Part shown: piece by piece, positions 43,954-53,058 of the stretch
Position numbering within the stretch: position 1 is the stretch's first letter
How the letters are laid out: each line of letters starts with the position of its first letter
The notes under the pieces: generated by a model
What the model saw: the letters and a program-made list of their open reading frames with translations, nothing else
Told to the model about the DNA's origin: nothing
Databases searched by the model: none
Position numbers and translations under genes: made by a program
NCBI RefSeq assembly: GCF_000759445.1
Contig: NZ_JRMB01000002.1
Span: 868,001 to 932,000 of the forward strand
DNA: 64,000 nucleotides
Source of the DNA: Pseudomonas lutea
GTDB lineage: Bacteria > Pseudomonadota > Gammaproteobacteria > Pseudomonadales > Pseudomonadaceae
Reading direction: 5' to 3'

Positions 43954-44481
43954 ATGAAAAACACGATTCTGCGCTTCAATGACGCACTGTATCGCCTCTG
44001 CATCGGGATCGCGGGCCTGTCGATGCTGACGATGTCGCTGATCATCCCGTGGGGCATCTTCGCCCGCTACGTACTGGGATCCGGCTCAAGCTGGCCGGAA
44101 CCGACCGCCATCCTGCTGATGGTGGTGTTTACCTTCTTCGGTGCCGCTGCGAGTTACCGCGCCGGCGCGCACATGGCCGTGAACATGGCCACTGAGCGAA
44201 TGCCTGCTGCGCTGCGTAGCGTGCTGGCGGTGGTCGTGCAACTCCTGATGGCGGTGGTGTGCCTGTTCATGATCACAAAAGGCATGAAATTGTGCATGAC
44301 CACCTGGAACCAGTTTCTCGGCGAAATGCCGTCGCTACGGGTGGGCATCTCTTATTTGCCGATACCGTTGGGCGGCGTGCTTACGCTGATCTTCGTATTG
44401 GAAAAGCTGTTTCTGGGTGACCAGAGCCATCGTCGGGTGGTGAGTTACGAAGTGATCGAATCAAGCGAAGAGGCAGCATGA
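43954..44481 (+). CDS. TRAP transporter small permease (DctQ family)
   Basis: This is a 175-residue membrane protein with four helices (about residues 17-40, 52-70, 88-108 and 128-150), the DctQ subunit that helps dock the binding protein to the large permease. The ATG at 43954 is preferred over one at 43915, which only adds charged residues. Its stop overlaps the DctM start (ATGA), so the two are translated together. It lies 63 bp downstream of the DctP gene. Confidence 0.9.
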   Translation: MKNTILRFNDALYRLCIGIAGLSMLTMSLIIPWGIFARYVLGSGSSWPEPTAILLMVVFTFFGAAASYRAGAHMAVNMATERMPAALRSVLAVVVQLLMAVVCLFMITKGMKLCMTTWNQFLGEMPSLRVGISYLPIPLGGVLTLIFVLEKLFLGDQSHRRVVSYEVIESSEEAA

Positions 44482-45761
44482 TGGACGCATTTATTCTGTT
44501 GGGCAGCTTCGTCGCGCTGATCTTGATCGGCATGCCCGTGGCCTACGCTCTTGGGCTGTCGGCACTGATCGGCGCGTGGTGGATCGAGATTCCGTTCGAC
44601 GCGCTGATGATTCAGGTCGCAGGCGGCGTGAACAAGTTCTCGTTGCTGGCGATCCCGTTCTTCGTTCTGGCCGGCGCGATCATGGCCGAGGGCGGCATGT
44701 CGCGGCGACTCGTGGCATTTGCCGGCGTGCTGGTGGGCTTCGTGCGCGGTGGCCTGTCGCTGGTGAACATCGTCGCTTCGACCTTCTTCGGTGCCATTTC
44801 CGGGTCTTCGGTGGCTGACACGGCATCGGTGGGTTCGGTGCTGATTCCGGAGATGGAGCGCAATGGCTACCCGCGGGATTTCTCTACGGCGGTCACCGTC
44901 AGCGGTTCGGTGCAGGCCTTGCTCACGCCCCCCAGTCACAACTCGGTGCTTTACTCGCTGGCGGCCGGCGGTACGGTGTCCATCGCCTCGCTGTTCATGG
45001 CGGGCATCATGCCGGGGCTGTTGCTCAGCGCCGTGATGATGGGCCTGTGCATGATCTTCGCCCGCAAGCGTAATTACCCGAAAGGCGAAGTCATCCCGCT
45101 GCGCAAGGCGCTGAAAATCGCTGGCGAAGCGCTCTGGGGCATGATGGCGATGGTGATCATTCTCGGCGGCATCCTCTCGGGCGTGTTCACGGCCACAGAG
45201 TCTGCAGCGATTGCCGTGCTGTGGGCATTCTTCGTCACCATGTTCATTTACCGCGATTACAAATGGCGCGACCTGCCCAAGCTGATGCACCGGGCCGTAC
45301 GCACCGTTTCAATCGTCATGATCCTGATCGGTTTCGCCGCCAGCTTCGGTTACATCCTGACGCTGATGGAAATCCCGATGAAGATCACCACGGCGTTTCT
45401 GACCCTGTCGGATAACCGTTACGTGATCCTGATGTGCATCAACATTATGCTGCTGTTGCTCGGCACGGTGATGGACATGGCGCCGCTGATCCTCATCCTG
45501 ACGCCGATCCTGCTGCCAGTGATCGTCGGCATCGGTGTAGACCCGGTGCACTTCGGGATGATCATGCTGGTCAACCTGGGGATCGGCTTGATCACGCCAC
45601 CGGTGGGGGCCGTACTGTTCGTGGGGGCCGCGGTGGGCAAGGTCACCATCGAAGCCACCGTGAAAGCGCTGCTGCCGTTCTATGTGGCGCTGTTCATGGT
45701 GCTGATGGCAGTGACCTATATCCCTGCGATCTCGCTGTGGCTGCCGAGTGTGGTGCTGTAA
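44478..45761 (+). CDS. TRAP transporter large permease (DctM family)
   Basis: This is a 427-residue inner-membrane protein with about twelve helices. The DctM signature is visible in FFVLAGAIMAEGGMSRRLVA, ASTFFGAISGSSVADTASVG (about residues 98-117) and VNLGIGLITPPVGAVLFVG (about 358-376). It drives sodium- or proton-coupled import of the ligand held by the DctP protein. A Met-Met start at 44478/44481 overlaps the DctQ stop. A clear terminator follows, so it ends the operon. Confidence 0.93.
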   Translation: MMDAFILLGSFVALILIGMPVAYALGLSALIGAWWIEIPFDALMIQVAGGVNKFSLLAIPFFVLAGAIMAEGGMSRRLVAFAGVLVGFVRGGLSLVNIVASTFFGAISGSSVADTASVGSVLIPEMERNGYPRDFSTAVTVSGSVQALLTPPSHNSVLYSLAAGGTVSIASLFMAGIMPGLLLSAVMMGLCMIFARKRNYPKGEVIPLRKALKIAGEALWGMMAMVIILGGILSGVFTATESAAIAVLWAFFVTMFIYRDYKWRDLPKLMHRAVRTVSIVMILIGFAASFGYILTLMEIPMKITTAFLTLSDNRYVILMCINIMLLLLGTVMDMAPLILILTPILLPVIVGIGVDPVHFGMIMLVNLGIGLITPPVGAVLFVGAAVGKVTIEATVKALLPFYVALFMVLMAVTYIPAISLWLPSVVL

Positions 45762-45795
45762 CGGCTGAGCAAGACCTCACGCGGTGAGCTGAATC

Positions 45796-45824
45796 AAAAG
45801 CCCTCTTCTCGAGGGCTTTTTTTT
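45796..45824 (+). terminator. Rho-independent terminator of the TRAP operon
   Basis: The stem AAAAGCCCTC / GAGGGCTTTT with loop TTCTC is followed by further T residues, 34 bp after the DctM stop. It can also work on the other strand. Confidence 0.9.
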
Positions 45825-45885
45825 GGGTCGCTAAATGCAGAACGTTCCACGACCGCCTCGAATCTCAAACCTACAGTCGCGATGC

Positions 45886-46226
45886 GTTGTAGGCGCGCGC
45901 TTGCCCGCGAAAGACGATCTTCCCACGGCGCATCTGTCGCCTGGCTCAACGCCTTCGCGGGCAAGCGCGCTCCTACAACGGCATGGAGGCCTTGCCGCAA
46001 TGCATTCGTGGCCTGGCACAGCGTTCGCCAGCAAGCCGGCTCCTACAGATTTTGCGCACGCCGAAGGTCGGCGGTGTTAGCCGGATCGCCGGACTTTGCT
46101 TACGCGAAACTTTGCCGGTGTTTTACCGATCACCTGTAGGAGCGCGCTTGCCCGCGAAGACGATCTTGCTGCAACGCATTCGTGGCCTGGTCCACCGCGT
46201 TCGCCAGCAAGTCGGCTCCTACAGAT
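45886..46226. repeat. Mixed REP island with two diverged satellite units
   Basis: Five REPs of two classes are seen near 45886 (plus), 45953 (inverted), 46022 (inverted, GCCAGCAAGCCGGC class), 46134 (plus) and 46199 (inverted). Between the third and fourth, 46057-46137 contains two diverged copies of the 44-bp satellite of 26.6-27.2 kb, in the opposite strand sense (CACGCCGAAGGTCGGCGGTG and TACGCGAAACTTTGCCGGTG). No gene lies between 45762 and 46427. Confidence 0.82.
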
Positions 46227-46427
46227 TTGCATACGCATCAGCGGCTTGGGAATGTTTGCTGGGCGTGCGGCTGGGAGGCAAGACGTTAAACACTCATAAC
46301 AACTACATATCGACATAACCAATACGCATAAACACTTCTTCTATATTTATGCCAAATAGTGATTAGCGGACTGCTGATTTATATCTTTATGATCTGAGCC
46401 ACCACAACCCAAACCGAGGTTCAGGAC

Positions 46428-47339
46428 ATGGCGATTCAGATCAAACCCGTCGCGGGTAAAATTGGTGCCGAGGTGAGCGGCATCAAACTCTCGGCGGATG
46501 TCTCCCCGCAGGATTTCGATTTCATCAACCAGGCGCTGCTTGAACACAAGGTCCTGTTCTTCCGCGAGCAGTTCCTGAGCGACGACGAGCACGAAGGATT
46601 TTCTCGCCGTTTTGGCGACCAGGTCCCTCACCCAACGGTTCGCTCCGCTGACAAAAGCAGCGCCATCCTGCACCTGGATGCTAAAGAAACCCGCGCCAAC
46701 TCTTGGCATACGGACGTGACCTTCGTGGCCAACTATCCGAAAATTTCCATCCTGCGCGGCGTGGTCATCCCACCTTACGGCGGCGACACGGTATGGGCCA
46801 ACACGGCGGCGGCTTACGCTGACCTGCCTGACAGCCTGAAGACTCTGGCTGATGGCCTTCGTGCGCTGCACACCAACGTCTACGACTATGCCGCCCCTCG
46901 TGACACTGGTGAAGCGGGCGTCAAGCGCTACCGCGAGCAGTTCACTGCGCAGATCTACGAAACTGAACATCCGCTCGTGCGCGTGCACCCCGAGACAGGC
47001 GAGCGAAGCCTGTTGCTCGGGCATTTCGTCAAACAGATTCAGGGTGTCAGCAGCAACGACTCGAAACAGCTGATCCGCCTGTTTCACGATCGCATCACCC
47101 ACCCCGACAACACCGTTCGCTGGCGCTGGAGCGAAGGCGATGTGGTGATCTGGGACAACCGCGCCACCCAGCACATCGCCGTCAACGACTACGGCCAGGC
47201 CGAGCGCGTCGTGCGCCGTACCACCGTGGCCGGTGACATCCCGATCGGGGTCGATGGCCGCGCGAGCCAGGCCATCAAACCCACCCCCGACACGCTCTCG
47301 CCAAAGACCGAAGCCGACAAAAAGCACCTGGCGGCTTGA
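46428..47339 (+). CDS. TauD/TfdA-family alpha-ketoglutarate dioxygenase, alkylsulfatase (AtsK)-like
   Basis: This is a 303-residue Fe(II)/2-oxoglutarate dioxygenase. Iron ligands are His94 and Asp96 in NSWHTDVTF, with the distal His in RATQHIAVNDYG; the oxoglutarate-binding Arg lies in ERVVRRTTVAGD. The subgroup signature VPHPTVRSADKSSAILHLDA and the ABC neighbours fit the sulfate-ester dioxygenase AtsK of P. putida, which releases sulfate from alkyl sulfates under sulfur starvation; a taurine-type substrate is less likely. AT-rich DNA (46290-46427) precedes it and probably holds sulfur-responsive promoter sites. It leads the operon, 37 bp before the binding-protein gene. Confidence 0.87.
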   Translation: MAIQIKPVAGKIGAEVSGIKLSADVSPQDFDFINQALLEHKVLFFREQFLSDDEHEGFSRRFGDQVPHPTVRSADKSSAILHLDAKETRANSWHTDVTFVANYPKISILRGVVIPPYGGDTVWANTAAAYADLPDSLKTLADGLRALHTNVYDYAAPRDTGEAGVKRYREQFTAQIYETEHPLVRVHPETGERSLLLGHFVKQIQGVSSNDSKQLIRLFHDRITHPDNTVRWRWSEGDVVIWDNRATQHIAVNDYGQAERVVRRTTVAGDIPIGVDGRASQAIKPTPDTLSPKTEADKKHLAA

Positions 47340-47376
47340 CCCCGCCACATCGCTCACTCTTAAAGGAATAACCGTC

Positions 47377-48492
47377 ATGGCAAACGCCAAGCGAACATCT
47401 CTATTCAGCAAAACAAGCGTAGCTACCGCACTGGCGGCGCTGCTGATGATGCCCTTGGCACACGCCGACGTATTGCGCATTGGCGTGGCCAGCGCCGGTG
47501 GCGGTGATCCCGTCACCTTCAGCGGCTCGTCGCTGGGTATCGTGCGCAACCAGCAGCTGCTCGAAAAAGCCTTTGCAGGCACGGACACCGAAGTGCAGTG
47601 GTTCTTCTTCAAAGGCGCCGGCCCGGCCGTCAACGAAGCACTGTCCAACCAGCAACTGGACTTCGCCTACGAAGGGGACTTGCCTGCTGTCGTCGGCCGA
47701 TCCAATGGTCTGGACACGAAGTTGCTCGCTGCCATCGGCGTGCGATCAAACGTGTACCTGGCCGTGCCCAAGGGCTCCGACATCAAGACCATCGAAGACC
47801 TGAAGGGCAAGAAAGTCGCGGTGTTTCGTGGCACCAATGCGCATCTGGTTTCGATCAAGCTGCTCGCTGACAAAGGCCTGACCGAACGCGACCTGAAGGT
47901 CATCAATCTGGACAGCGGCAGCAGTCAGGCAGCGCTCGCCTCCAAAGGCGTTGACGCGGCGTTCGGCGGTCGAGAGCTGTTCAAACTGCGTGACCAGGGG
48001 CTGGTCGACATTATCTTCGACAACCCGGATAACAACGTGCGCTATACCCGCCAATGCGCACTGGTGGTCCGCGGCGATTATGAAAAGCAGCACGCCGACA
48101 ACGTGCAGAAAGTCGTCAACGTGCTGGTCGACGCTGCGCGATGGGAATCCGAATCTGCCAACCGTGACGCGGTGCTCAACGAGTGGGCGAAGACCAATGA
48201 GCCGTTGGCGTCGCTGAAGGCTGACTTCGAGCGCCTGGACTTGCGGGACAGCGCCTCGCCACTGGCGGATGGCTTCCTGCGCGGTCGCTATCAGGCCGTC
48301 GCTGACCAGGCCAAAGACGAAAAAATGATACGCCGGCCAGTGAGCGTCGAGGGCTGGTTCGACACCCGCTATCTGGACAACGCCCTGAAAGCCAAAGGTC
48401 TCGAACATTACTGGACCGCCTATGGCGCAGACGGCAAAACCTCGAATGCGGCAACGGCGTCAACAGACGCTTCTGCCAACAACGGAGGTTAA
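47377..48492 (+). CDS. Sulfonate/sulfate-ester ABC transporter binding protein (SsuA/AtsR-like)
   Basis: This is a 371-residue periplasmic protein with a signal peptide (TALAALLMMPLAHA, cleavage near residue 31) and the aliphatic-sulfonate binding fold: VLRIGVASAGGGDPVTFSGS, then FKGAGPAVNEALSNQQLDFA and GLDTKLLAAIGVRSNVYLAV. It should capture alkyl sulfates or sulfonates for the two permeases that follow. The ATG at 47377 has AAAGGA 9 bp upstream; the frame's earlier start lies within the dioxygenase gene. A low-complexity Ala/Thr/Ser/Asn tail (about residues 355-371) ends the protein. Confidence 0.9.
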   Translation: MANAKRTSLFSKTSVATALAALLMMPLAHADVLRIGVASAGGGDPVTFSGSSLGIVRNQQLLEKAFAGTDTEVQWFFFKGAGPAVNEALSNQQLDFAYEGDLPAVVGRSNGLDTKLLAAIGVRSNVYLAVPKGSDIKTIEDLKGKKVAVFRGTNAHLVSIKLLADKGLTERDLKVINLDSGSSQAALASKGVDAAFGGRELFKLRDQGLVDIIFDNPDNNVRYTRQCALVVRGDYEKQHADNVQKVVNVLVDAARWESESANRDAVLNEWAKTNEPLASLKADFERLDLRDSASPLADGFLRGRYQAVADQAKDEKMIRRPVSVEGWFDTRYLDNALKAKGLEHYWTAYGADGKTSNAATASTDASANNGG

Positions 48493-48496
48493 GCCA

Positions 48497-49417
48497 ATGT
48501 CTCGAGCAACCGCTGAAGCGCTTAACCCGGCGCAGCTTCCGGCAAAGCTAATCGCAAAGCCACTGGCGCCGGTCAAACGCCTGCCCAACGCTCCCCTGCG
48601 ACCAGCTCGACGTGTGGCGACGCGCCTGCCCAATGGCCTCTGGCGAAACCGCGCCACCGACGCCGCGCTGGCGTGGTTGCTGCCGGTCGCATTGCTTGGG
48701 CTATGGTATGTGGGCGCCGAGCGCGGCTGGCTGTCCGAGCAAGTGTTGCCACCGCCCGCCTTCGTTTATCAAGCGCTGGCCGATCTGTTTGCCAGCGGCG
48801 ACTTGTGGTTGAACGCGTCCGCCAGCCTGCAGCGCGTACTCGTCGGGTTTCTGGTCGGATCGTCTCTGGGTATAACGCTGGGCCTGGCGATGGGTTTGTC
48901 GAAGACCGTCGAGGATTATCTGTTGCCGACGTTCAACGCCCTCGTACAGATTCCGGTGCTGGGCTGGATGCCGTTTGCACTTTTGCTGTTCGGCATCGGT
49001 GAGCCGCTGAAGTACGTATTGATTGCCCACGCGGCGCTGGTCCCGGTCACGCTGTGTACGCTGCAGGCCTTTCATGAGGTGCCAAAGCGTTTGCTGGAGG
49101 TCGGCCGCGCGTATGGTTTCAGCCGCCGTCAGATCGTCACTGATATTGTCCTGCCTTCCGCCGTTGCGCCGATTTTCACCGGCTTGCGCCTCGGCTTCAC
49201 CAAAGCCTGGTTGTCACTGGTCGTGGTTGAGCTGCTGGCTTCCAGTGAAGGGCTGGGTTATCTGATCGCCTACGGCCGGCAACTGTTTCAGCTCGACCTG
49301 GTCATGGCCGCCGTGGTGGTGGTCGGCACGATTGGCCTGTTGATCGACCGCGGATTCGAATTCGTCGAGCGGCGCCTCAACCGCGGCCGTCCGAGCAAGA
49401 CCGGGAGGCTGGCATGA
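48497..49417 (+). CDS. ABC transporter permease (SsuC-like), first of two
   Basis: This is a 306-residue inner-membrane protein with an unusual cytoplasmic N-terminus of about 50 residues rich in Pro/Lys/Arg, then about six helices. The BPD_transp_1 EAA-type loop is in LLEVGRAYGFSRRQIVTDIVLPSA. The start (ATG 48497) is 4 bp after the binding-protein stop and has GGAGG 7 bp upstream. Its 3' end overlaps the second permease (ATGA). Two separate permeases suggest a heterodimeric channel. Confidence 0.9.
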   Translation: MSRATAEALNPAQLPAKLIAKPLAPVKRLPNAPLRPARRVATRLPNGLWRNRATDAALAWLLPVALLGLWYVGAERGWLSEQVLPPPAFVYQALADLFASGDLWLNASASLQRVLVGFLVGSSLGITLGLAMGLSKTVEDYLLPTFNALVQIPVLGWMPFALLLFGIGEPLKYVLIAHAALVPVTLCTLQAFHEVPKRLLEVGRAYGFSRRQIVTDIVLPSAVAPIFTGLRLGFTKAWLSLVVVELLASSEGLGYLIAYGRQLFQLDLVMAAVVVVGTIGLLIDRGFEFVERRLNRGRPSKTGRLA

Positions 49418-50202
49418 GCACATTGACCATCGCTCAATCCTCCCAATCCCATCGCTATCGAGGCTGGGTCGTGCCGATCATGGCAGTCGCGGTGTGGTGG
49501 CTTGCCTCCAGCCAGGGCTGGAGCAGTTCGGGCCTGCTGGTTTCGCCGCAAAAAGTCGCCGTCACTGCCTGGGAGCAGGTCACGTCCGGGCAATTCTGGC
49601 GCGCCATTTCCGCCAGCCTGACACGTGACGTGAGCGGATTCGTCATCGGCACCACGCTGGGCTTGCTGCTGGGTTGCCTGCTGGGCCTTTCTCGCCTGTT
49701 CGAGCGTTTGGTGGGACCGAGCTTCAATACGTTCAAGCAGATTTCGCTGTTCGCCTGGATCCCGCTGATCTCGGTCTGGTTCGGCCTGGGCGACGTGGCC
49801 AAAGTGGTCTTTCTGTCCCTCGCCGCCCTGGTCCCGGTCGTCGTCAATACCTGCGATGGCTTGCGCAGCGTGTCCCCTGCCCTGCTCGAAGTCGCCAGAG
49901 TCTACGGTTTCACCCGCTGGCAGACGATTATCGGCGTCATGCTGCCAGCGGCGCTGCCCTCGATCTTCACCGGCATCTACCTGGCGCTGGTGTATTCCTG
50001 GCTGGCGACTATCGGCGCGGAATACCTGTTGGTGTCGGGCAGCGGCATCGGCAACACGCTGATCGACGGCAGCGAGCACTTCATGATGGATCTGGTGCTG
50101 TTCGGCATGATCGTCATCGGCCTGGTCGGCTGGGCGCTCAACCTTCTGGCGCGCCGCCTCGAGCAACGCATGCAACGGCTGTACGGCATCGCCCCACGCT
50201 GA
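49414..50202 (+). CDS. ABC transporter permease (SsuC-like), second of two
   Basis: This is a 262-residue inner-membrane protein with six helices and the EAA loop LLEVARVYGFTRWQTIIGVM (about residues 159-178), close in pattern to the first permease, so the pair probably arose by duplication. The start overlaps the first permease stop by 4 bp. It lies 57 bp before the ATPase gene. The short C-terminus LEQRMQRLYGIAPR is cytoplasmic. Confidence 0.9.
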   Translation: MSTLTIAQSSQSHRYRGWVVPIMAVAVWWLASSQGWSSSGLLVSPQKVAVTAWEQVTSGQFWRAISASLTRDVSGFVIGTTLGLLLGCLLGLSRLFERLVGPSFNTFKQISLFAWIPLISVWFGLGDVAKVVFLSLAALVPVVVNTCDGLRSVSPALLEVARVYGFTRWQTIIGVMLPAALPSIFTGIYLALVYSWLATIGAEYLLVSGSGIGNTLIDGSEHFMMDLVLFGMIVIGLVGWALNLLARRLEQRMQRLYGIAPR

Positions 50203-50259
50203 CGCCACCTAGGTCCGTCAGCCCTCAAGTTCCGCTCTTCTGCATTCAAAGGAAACGTC

Positions 50260-51069
50260 ATGCCTGCCTCTCAGACCCGCACCGCAACCGCACCCGCTGT
50301 CCTTGCGCAACACGGCAACGGCCTGCGCCTTGAGAACATCAGCAAGCGCTTCAGCAGCACCGGCGGCGACACCCAGTTGCACGTACTGGATAACGTGCAG
50401 CTGGACATCGCGCCCGGGGAGTTCATCACCATCGTCGGCGCCAGTGGTTGTGGCAAGTCAACCTTGCTCAGGTTGATCCTCGGCCTGGATGAAGCGTATG
50501 AGGGGCGGATTCTGTTGGGCGACCGGCCCATCAACGGAACCGGGCTGGAGCGCGGCATTGTGTTTCAGGATCATCGGCTGTTCCCGTGGCTCACTGTCGA
50601 GCAAAACATTGCGGTCGGTCTGAAGAACGCGCCGCTGAGCGCTCTGCAAAAACGCGAGACGGTGCGCGAACACATCGAGCTGGTCGGTCTGCAGGATTTC
50701 ACTGATTCGTATCCGCACCAGATTTCAGGAGGCATGGCGCAACGCGTGGCCATCGCCCGCGGGCTGGTCAATCGGCCGAGCGTTCTGCTGCTCGACGAAC
50801 CCTTCGGCGCGCTCGACGCATTGACTCGCACACGACTGCAGCGCGAGTTACAGAACATCTGGCAGCAGGAAAAAATAACCATGGTGCATGTCACGCATGA
50901 TGTCGATGAGGCGGTTTATCTCGGCGATCGTGTGGTGGTCATGCAGCCGCATCCGGGGCGCATCCGCCGTATCGTCGACATAGACCTGCCGCGCCCGCGC
51001 AACCGCAGTGATGCCCGGTTCATCGCTCTGCGTGACGACGTACTCAGCGACTTTGCCGAGCTGTCGTAG
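50260..51069 (+). CDS. ABC transporter ATPase (SsuB/TauB-like)
   Basis: This is a 269-residue ATPase with Walker A GASGCGKST (about residues 63-71), Q-loop VFQDHRLFPW, signature SGGMAQRVAIARGL (about 146-159), Walker B VLLLDEPFGALD and switch His in MVHVTHDVDEAVYLGD. These define an SsuB/TauB-type importer ATPase. It completes the four-component sulfate-ester/sulfonate importer with the two permeases and the binding protein. AAAGGAAACGTC precedes the ATG. It is convergent with the cyclase gene 24 bp away, without an obvious terminator. Confidence 0.92.
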   Translation: MPASQTRTATAPAVLAQHGNGLRLENISKRFSSTGGDTQLHVLDNVQLDIAPGEFITIVGASGCGKSTLLRLILGLDEAYEGRILLGDRPINGTGLERGIVFQDHRLFPWLTVEQNIAVGLKNAPLSALQKRETVREHIELVGLQDFTDSYPHQISGGMAQRVAIARGLVNRPSVLLLDEPFGALDALTRTRLQRELQNIWQQEKITMVHVTHDVDEAVYLGDRVVVMQPHPGRIRRIVDIDLPRPRNRSDARFIALRDDVLSDFAELS

Positions 51070-51093
51070 GTTGCACGGGGCGTGTTTCGGCGG

Positions 51094-52053
51094 CTAATCC
51101 GCCTCGTCCACCGACACCCGATTGCGGCCGTTTTTCTTCGAGGCATACAGCGCCTGGTCCGCGCGCTCGATCAGCGTCTTGTAGTCATCCATGGGCGCGA
51201 TCATGTCGGCGACACCCAGGCTGATGGTGCAGCGGATGGACTCGCCTTCGTGCATGACGTCCAGCGCTTCGACGGCGGCGCGCAGGCGCTCGGCAAACAT
51301 CGCCCCGCCGTGTTTGTCGGTGTCGGGCAACAGCACGGCAAACTCCTCGCCGCCGTAACGGCCGGCGATGTCGGCGTCGCGGGTGTGCTCGCGCACCACG
51401 TCCGCAACGCGTTGAATAACCCGGTCACCGCATTGATGGCCATAGGTGTCGTTGACGCGCTTGAAGTGATCGATGTCAAACATGACCAACGCCGCCGAGG
51501 TGCCGTAACGCACATGCCGGGCATGCTCCAGCCGCAACGCCTCTTCCCAGTGACCGCGGTTGTAAAGGCTGGTCAGGCGGTCAGTGCTCGACAGTTTTTG
51601 CAGCTCACGATTGGCGGCCTGCAGCTGCAGACGGTTTGTCGCCACTTCGGTGACGTCGTAAATGACCAGGCACACATGGGTGATCACGCCGGTGGTAGAG
51701 CGCAGCGGCAACAGCGTGGTGTTCTGGTACATGAACTCTTCTTGCCCGGTGATGGGCTGATAGCTTGGAAAGCGAACCAGATAAGGGCGCTGTTCCCAAA
51801 TCGTGAACGCTGGCGTGCCCAGCGTCATCACGCTGTCGATTTTGTTTTTTAACCAGCGCTCATTGAGCTCGGGAAACAACGAGAAGAACGAGCGGTTGGC
51901 CGCTTTGTAAGACAACACCCCGGAACGGTTCTCCATGAAGGTGTTCCACACGTGAACCTGATACGCGTGATCCAGCACCACTACGCCGACATCAATGCTC
52001 TGAGTCACAGTCAGCAGCCAGTGCAGTTCCTTGAAATCAATTAGATCACTCAT
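51094..52053 (-). CDS. PAS-GGDEF diguanylate cyclase
   Basis: This is a 319-residue cytoplasmic protein: a PAS-like sensor (about residues 8-130), a linker helix and a GGDEF domain (about 148-312). The active site is GGEEF (residues 234-238), and a product-inhibition I-site RxxD is present at 225-228, so it should make c-di-GMP and be feedback controlled. No membrane helix is seen. It is encoded 3 bp after the receiver/CheC-like gene (start ATG 52053), which indicates one signalling unit. Confidence 0.9.
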   Translation of the reverse strand: MSDLIDFKELHWLLTVTQSIDVGVVVLDHAYQVHVWNTFMENRSGVLSYKAANRSFFSLFPELNERWLKNKIDSVMTLGTPAFTIWEQRPYLVRFPSYQPITGQEEFMYQNTTLLPLRSTTGVITHVCLVIYDVTEVATNRLQLQAANRELQKLSSTDRLTSLYNRGHWEEALRLEHARHVRYGTSAALVMFDIDHFKRVNDTYGHQCGDRVIQRVADVVREHTRDADIAGRYGGEEFAVLLPDTDKHGGAMFAERLRAAVEALDVMHEGESIRCTISLGVADMIAPMDDYKTLIERADQALYASKKNGRNRVSVDEAD

Positions 52054-52056
52054 GGG

Positions 52057-53058
52057 TCAGCTCATCAGATGTTCGAGTTTTCGGGACATCAGCTCGACCG
52101 ACTCTTCGGTGAACAACATCAATAGATCGAAGTGGATGTGATGGCCCTCGAGGCTGTAGCTGATTTCCACAGCCAGCGTTTTTTTCCAGCGCCGCTCATT
52201 CGAGCGGATGAGCTCTTCAATGCCGCTGTGCAGTCCCAGCACTTGAGGGTGGCTTTGCGAAAACACGACGTCGAGCTGTTCTGCGATTCCGCTAAGACAG
52301 GCGCCGATCAGGATGGAAGACAGGTCCAGCAACATCTCCATGTCGGAGTAGTCGGCGTCATCGACCTTCATCAGCTGCGCCATATCGGCGATTTCCGAGT
52401 CATGAAACAGCAGCAGCGCTTCCCCGGCGATACCGCCACCGATATAACCCTGGCAAACCGCAGTCAGGCGATCACTCGCCTGGGCATCGGCGAGTGCCAT
52501 GTGCAGCTCCCCGACCTCCAGCATGTTCACGTTGGGCACCGGTAGTTGCACGAATACGCCGAGTACCCGCGCCAGCAATGCCGCCGCGCGTCCCATGGCG
52601 ACGTTTACGGTTTCCCGAAACGCGTCATGGAAACTAATGGGGTTCTGGTCGGCATTCGTGCCCGAGGCGAGCGTTTGCGTAGCCGTCTCGCCGGTGAGTC
52701 CCAAACGCTGAAGGGTTTGATGTAACTGATCCGGATCGGCCGGTTTTTTCAGGAAAGCCAGCGCGCCCAGTTCCAGCGTGCGCCGGACGGCCTCTTCCTG
52801 AACGTCGCCGGAGACGACGATGACGCTGGCTTGCAGCTTTTCTGCGCGGATGGCGGCCAAGGTCTGATAGCCATCCATGTCTGGCATCGTCAGGTCCAGC
52901 AGCACAACCTGCCCCAATCCCTGGCGGATCGCCTCGATCCCTTCACGGCCATTGGTTGCGGTGGTAACCGACACCTCCCATTCGGGCGGAAGGGCTTTAA
53001 TCAGCTGCTTGCGCGCCATGTTGGAGTCGTCGCAAATCAACAGGGGAATCGTGGGCAT
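52057..53058 (-). CDS. Response regulator with C-terminal CheC/CheX-like domain
   Basis: This is a 333-residue protein. Residues 1-120 form a receiver domain with Asp10/Asp11, phospho-acceptor Asp55 (VVLLDLTMPDMDGYQ) and the conserved Lys in FLKKPADP. The C-terminal part (about 165-333) resembles CheC/CheX phosphatases, with EMLLDLSSILIGACLSGIAE carrying the helix where those enzymes have their Glu/Asn catalytic residues; I cannot confirm both catalytic residues. It probably receives a phosphoryl signal and may dephosphorylate another regulator. Its partner is the PAS-GGDEF cyclase encoded 3 bp downstream. No kinase gene is adjacent. Confidence 0.82.
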   Translation of the reverse strand: MPTIPLLICDDSNMARKQLIKALPPEWEVSVTTATNGREGIEAIRQGLGQVVLLDLTMPDMDGYQTLAAIRAEKLQASVIVVSGDVQEEAVRRTLELGALAFLKKPADPDQLHQTLQRLGLTGETATQTLASGTNADQNPISFHDAFRETVNVAMGRAAALLARVLGVFVQLPVPNVNMLEVGELHMALADAQASDRLTAVCQGYIGGGIAGEALLLFHDSEIADMAQLMKVDDADYSDMEMLLDLSSILIGACLSGIAEQLDVVFSQSHPQVLGLHSGIEELIRSNERRWKKTLAVEISYSLEGHHIHFDLLMLFTEESVELMSRKLEHLMS

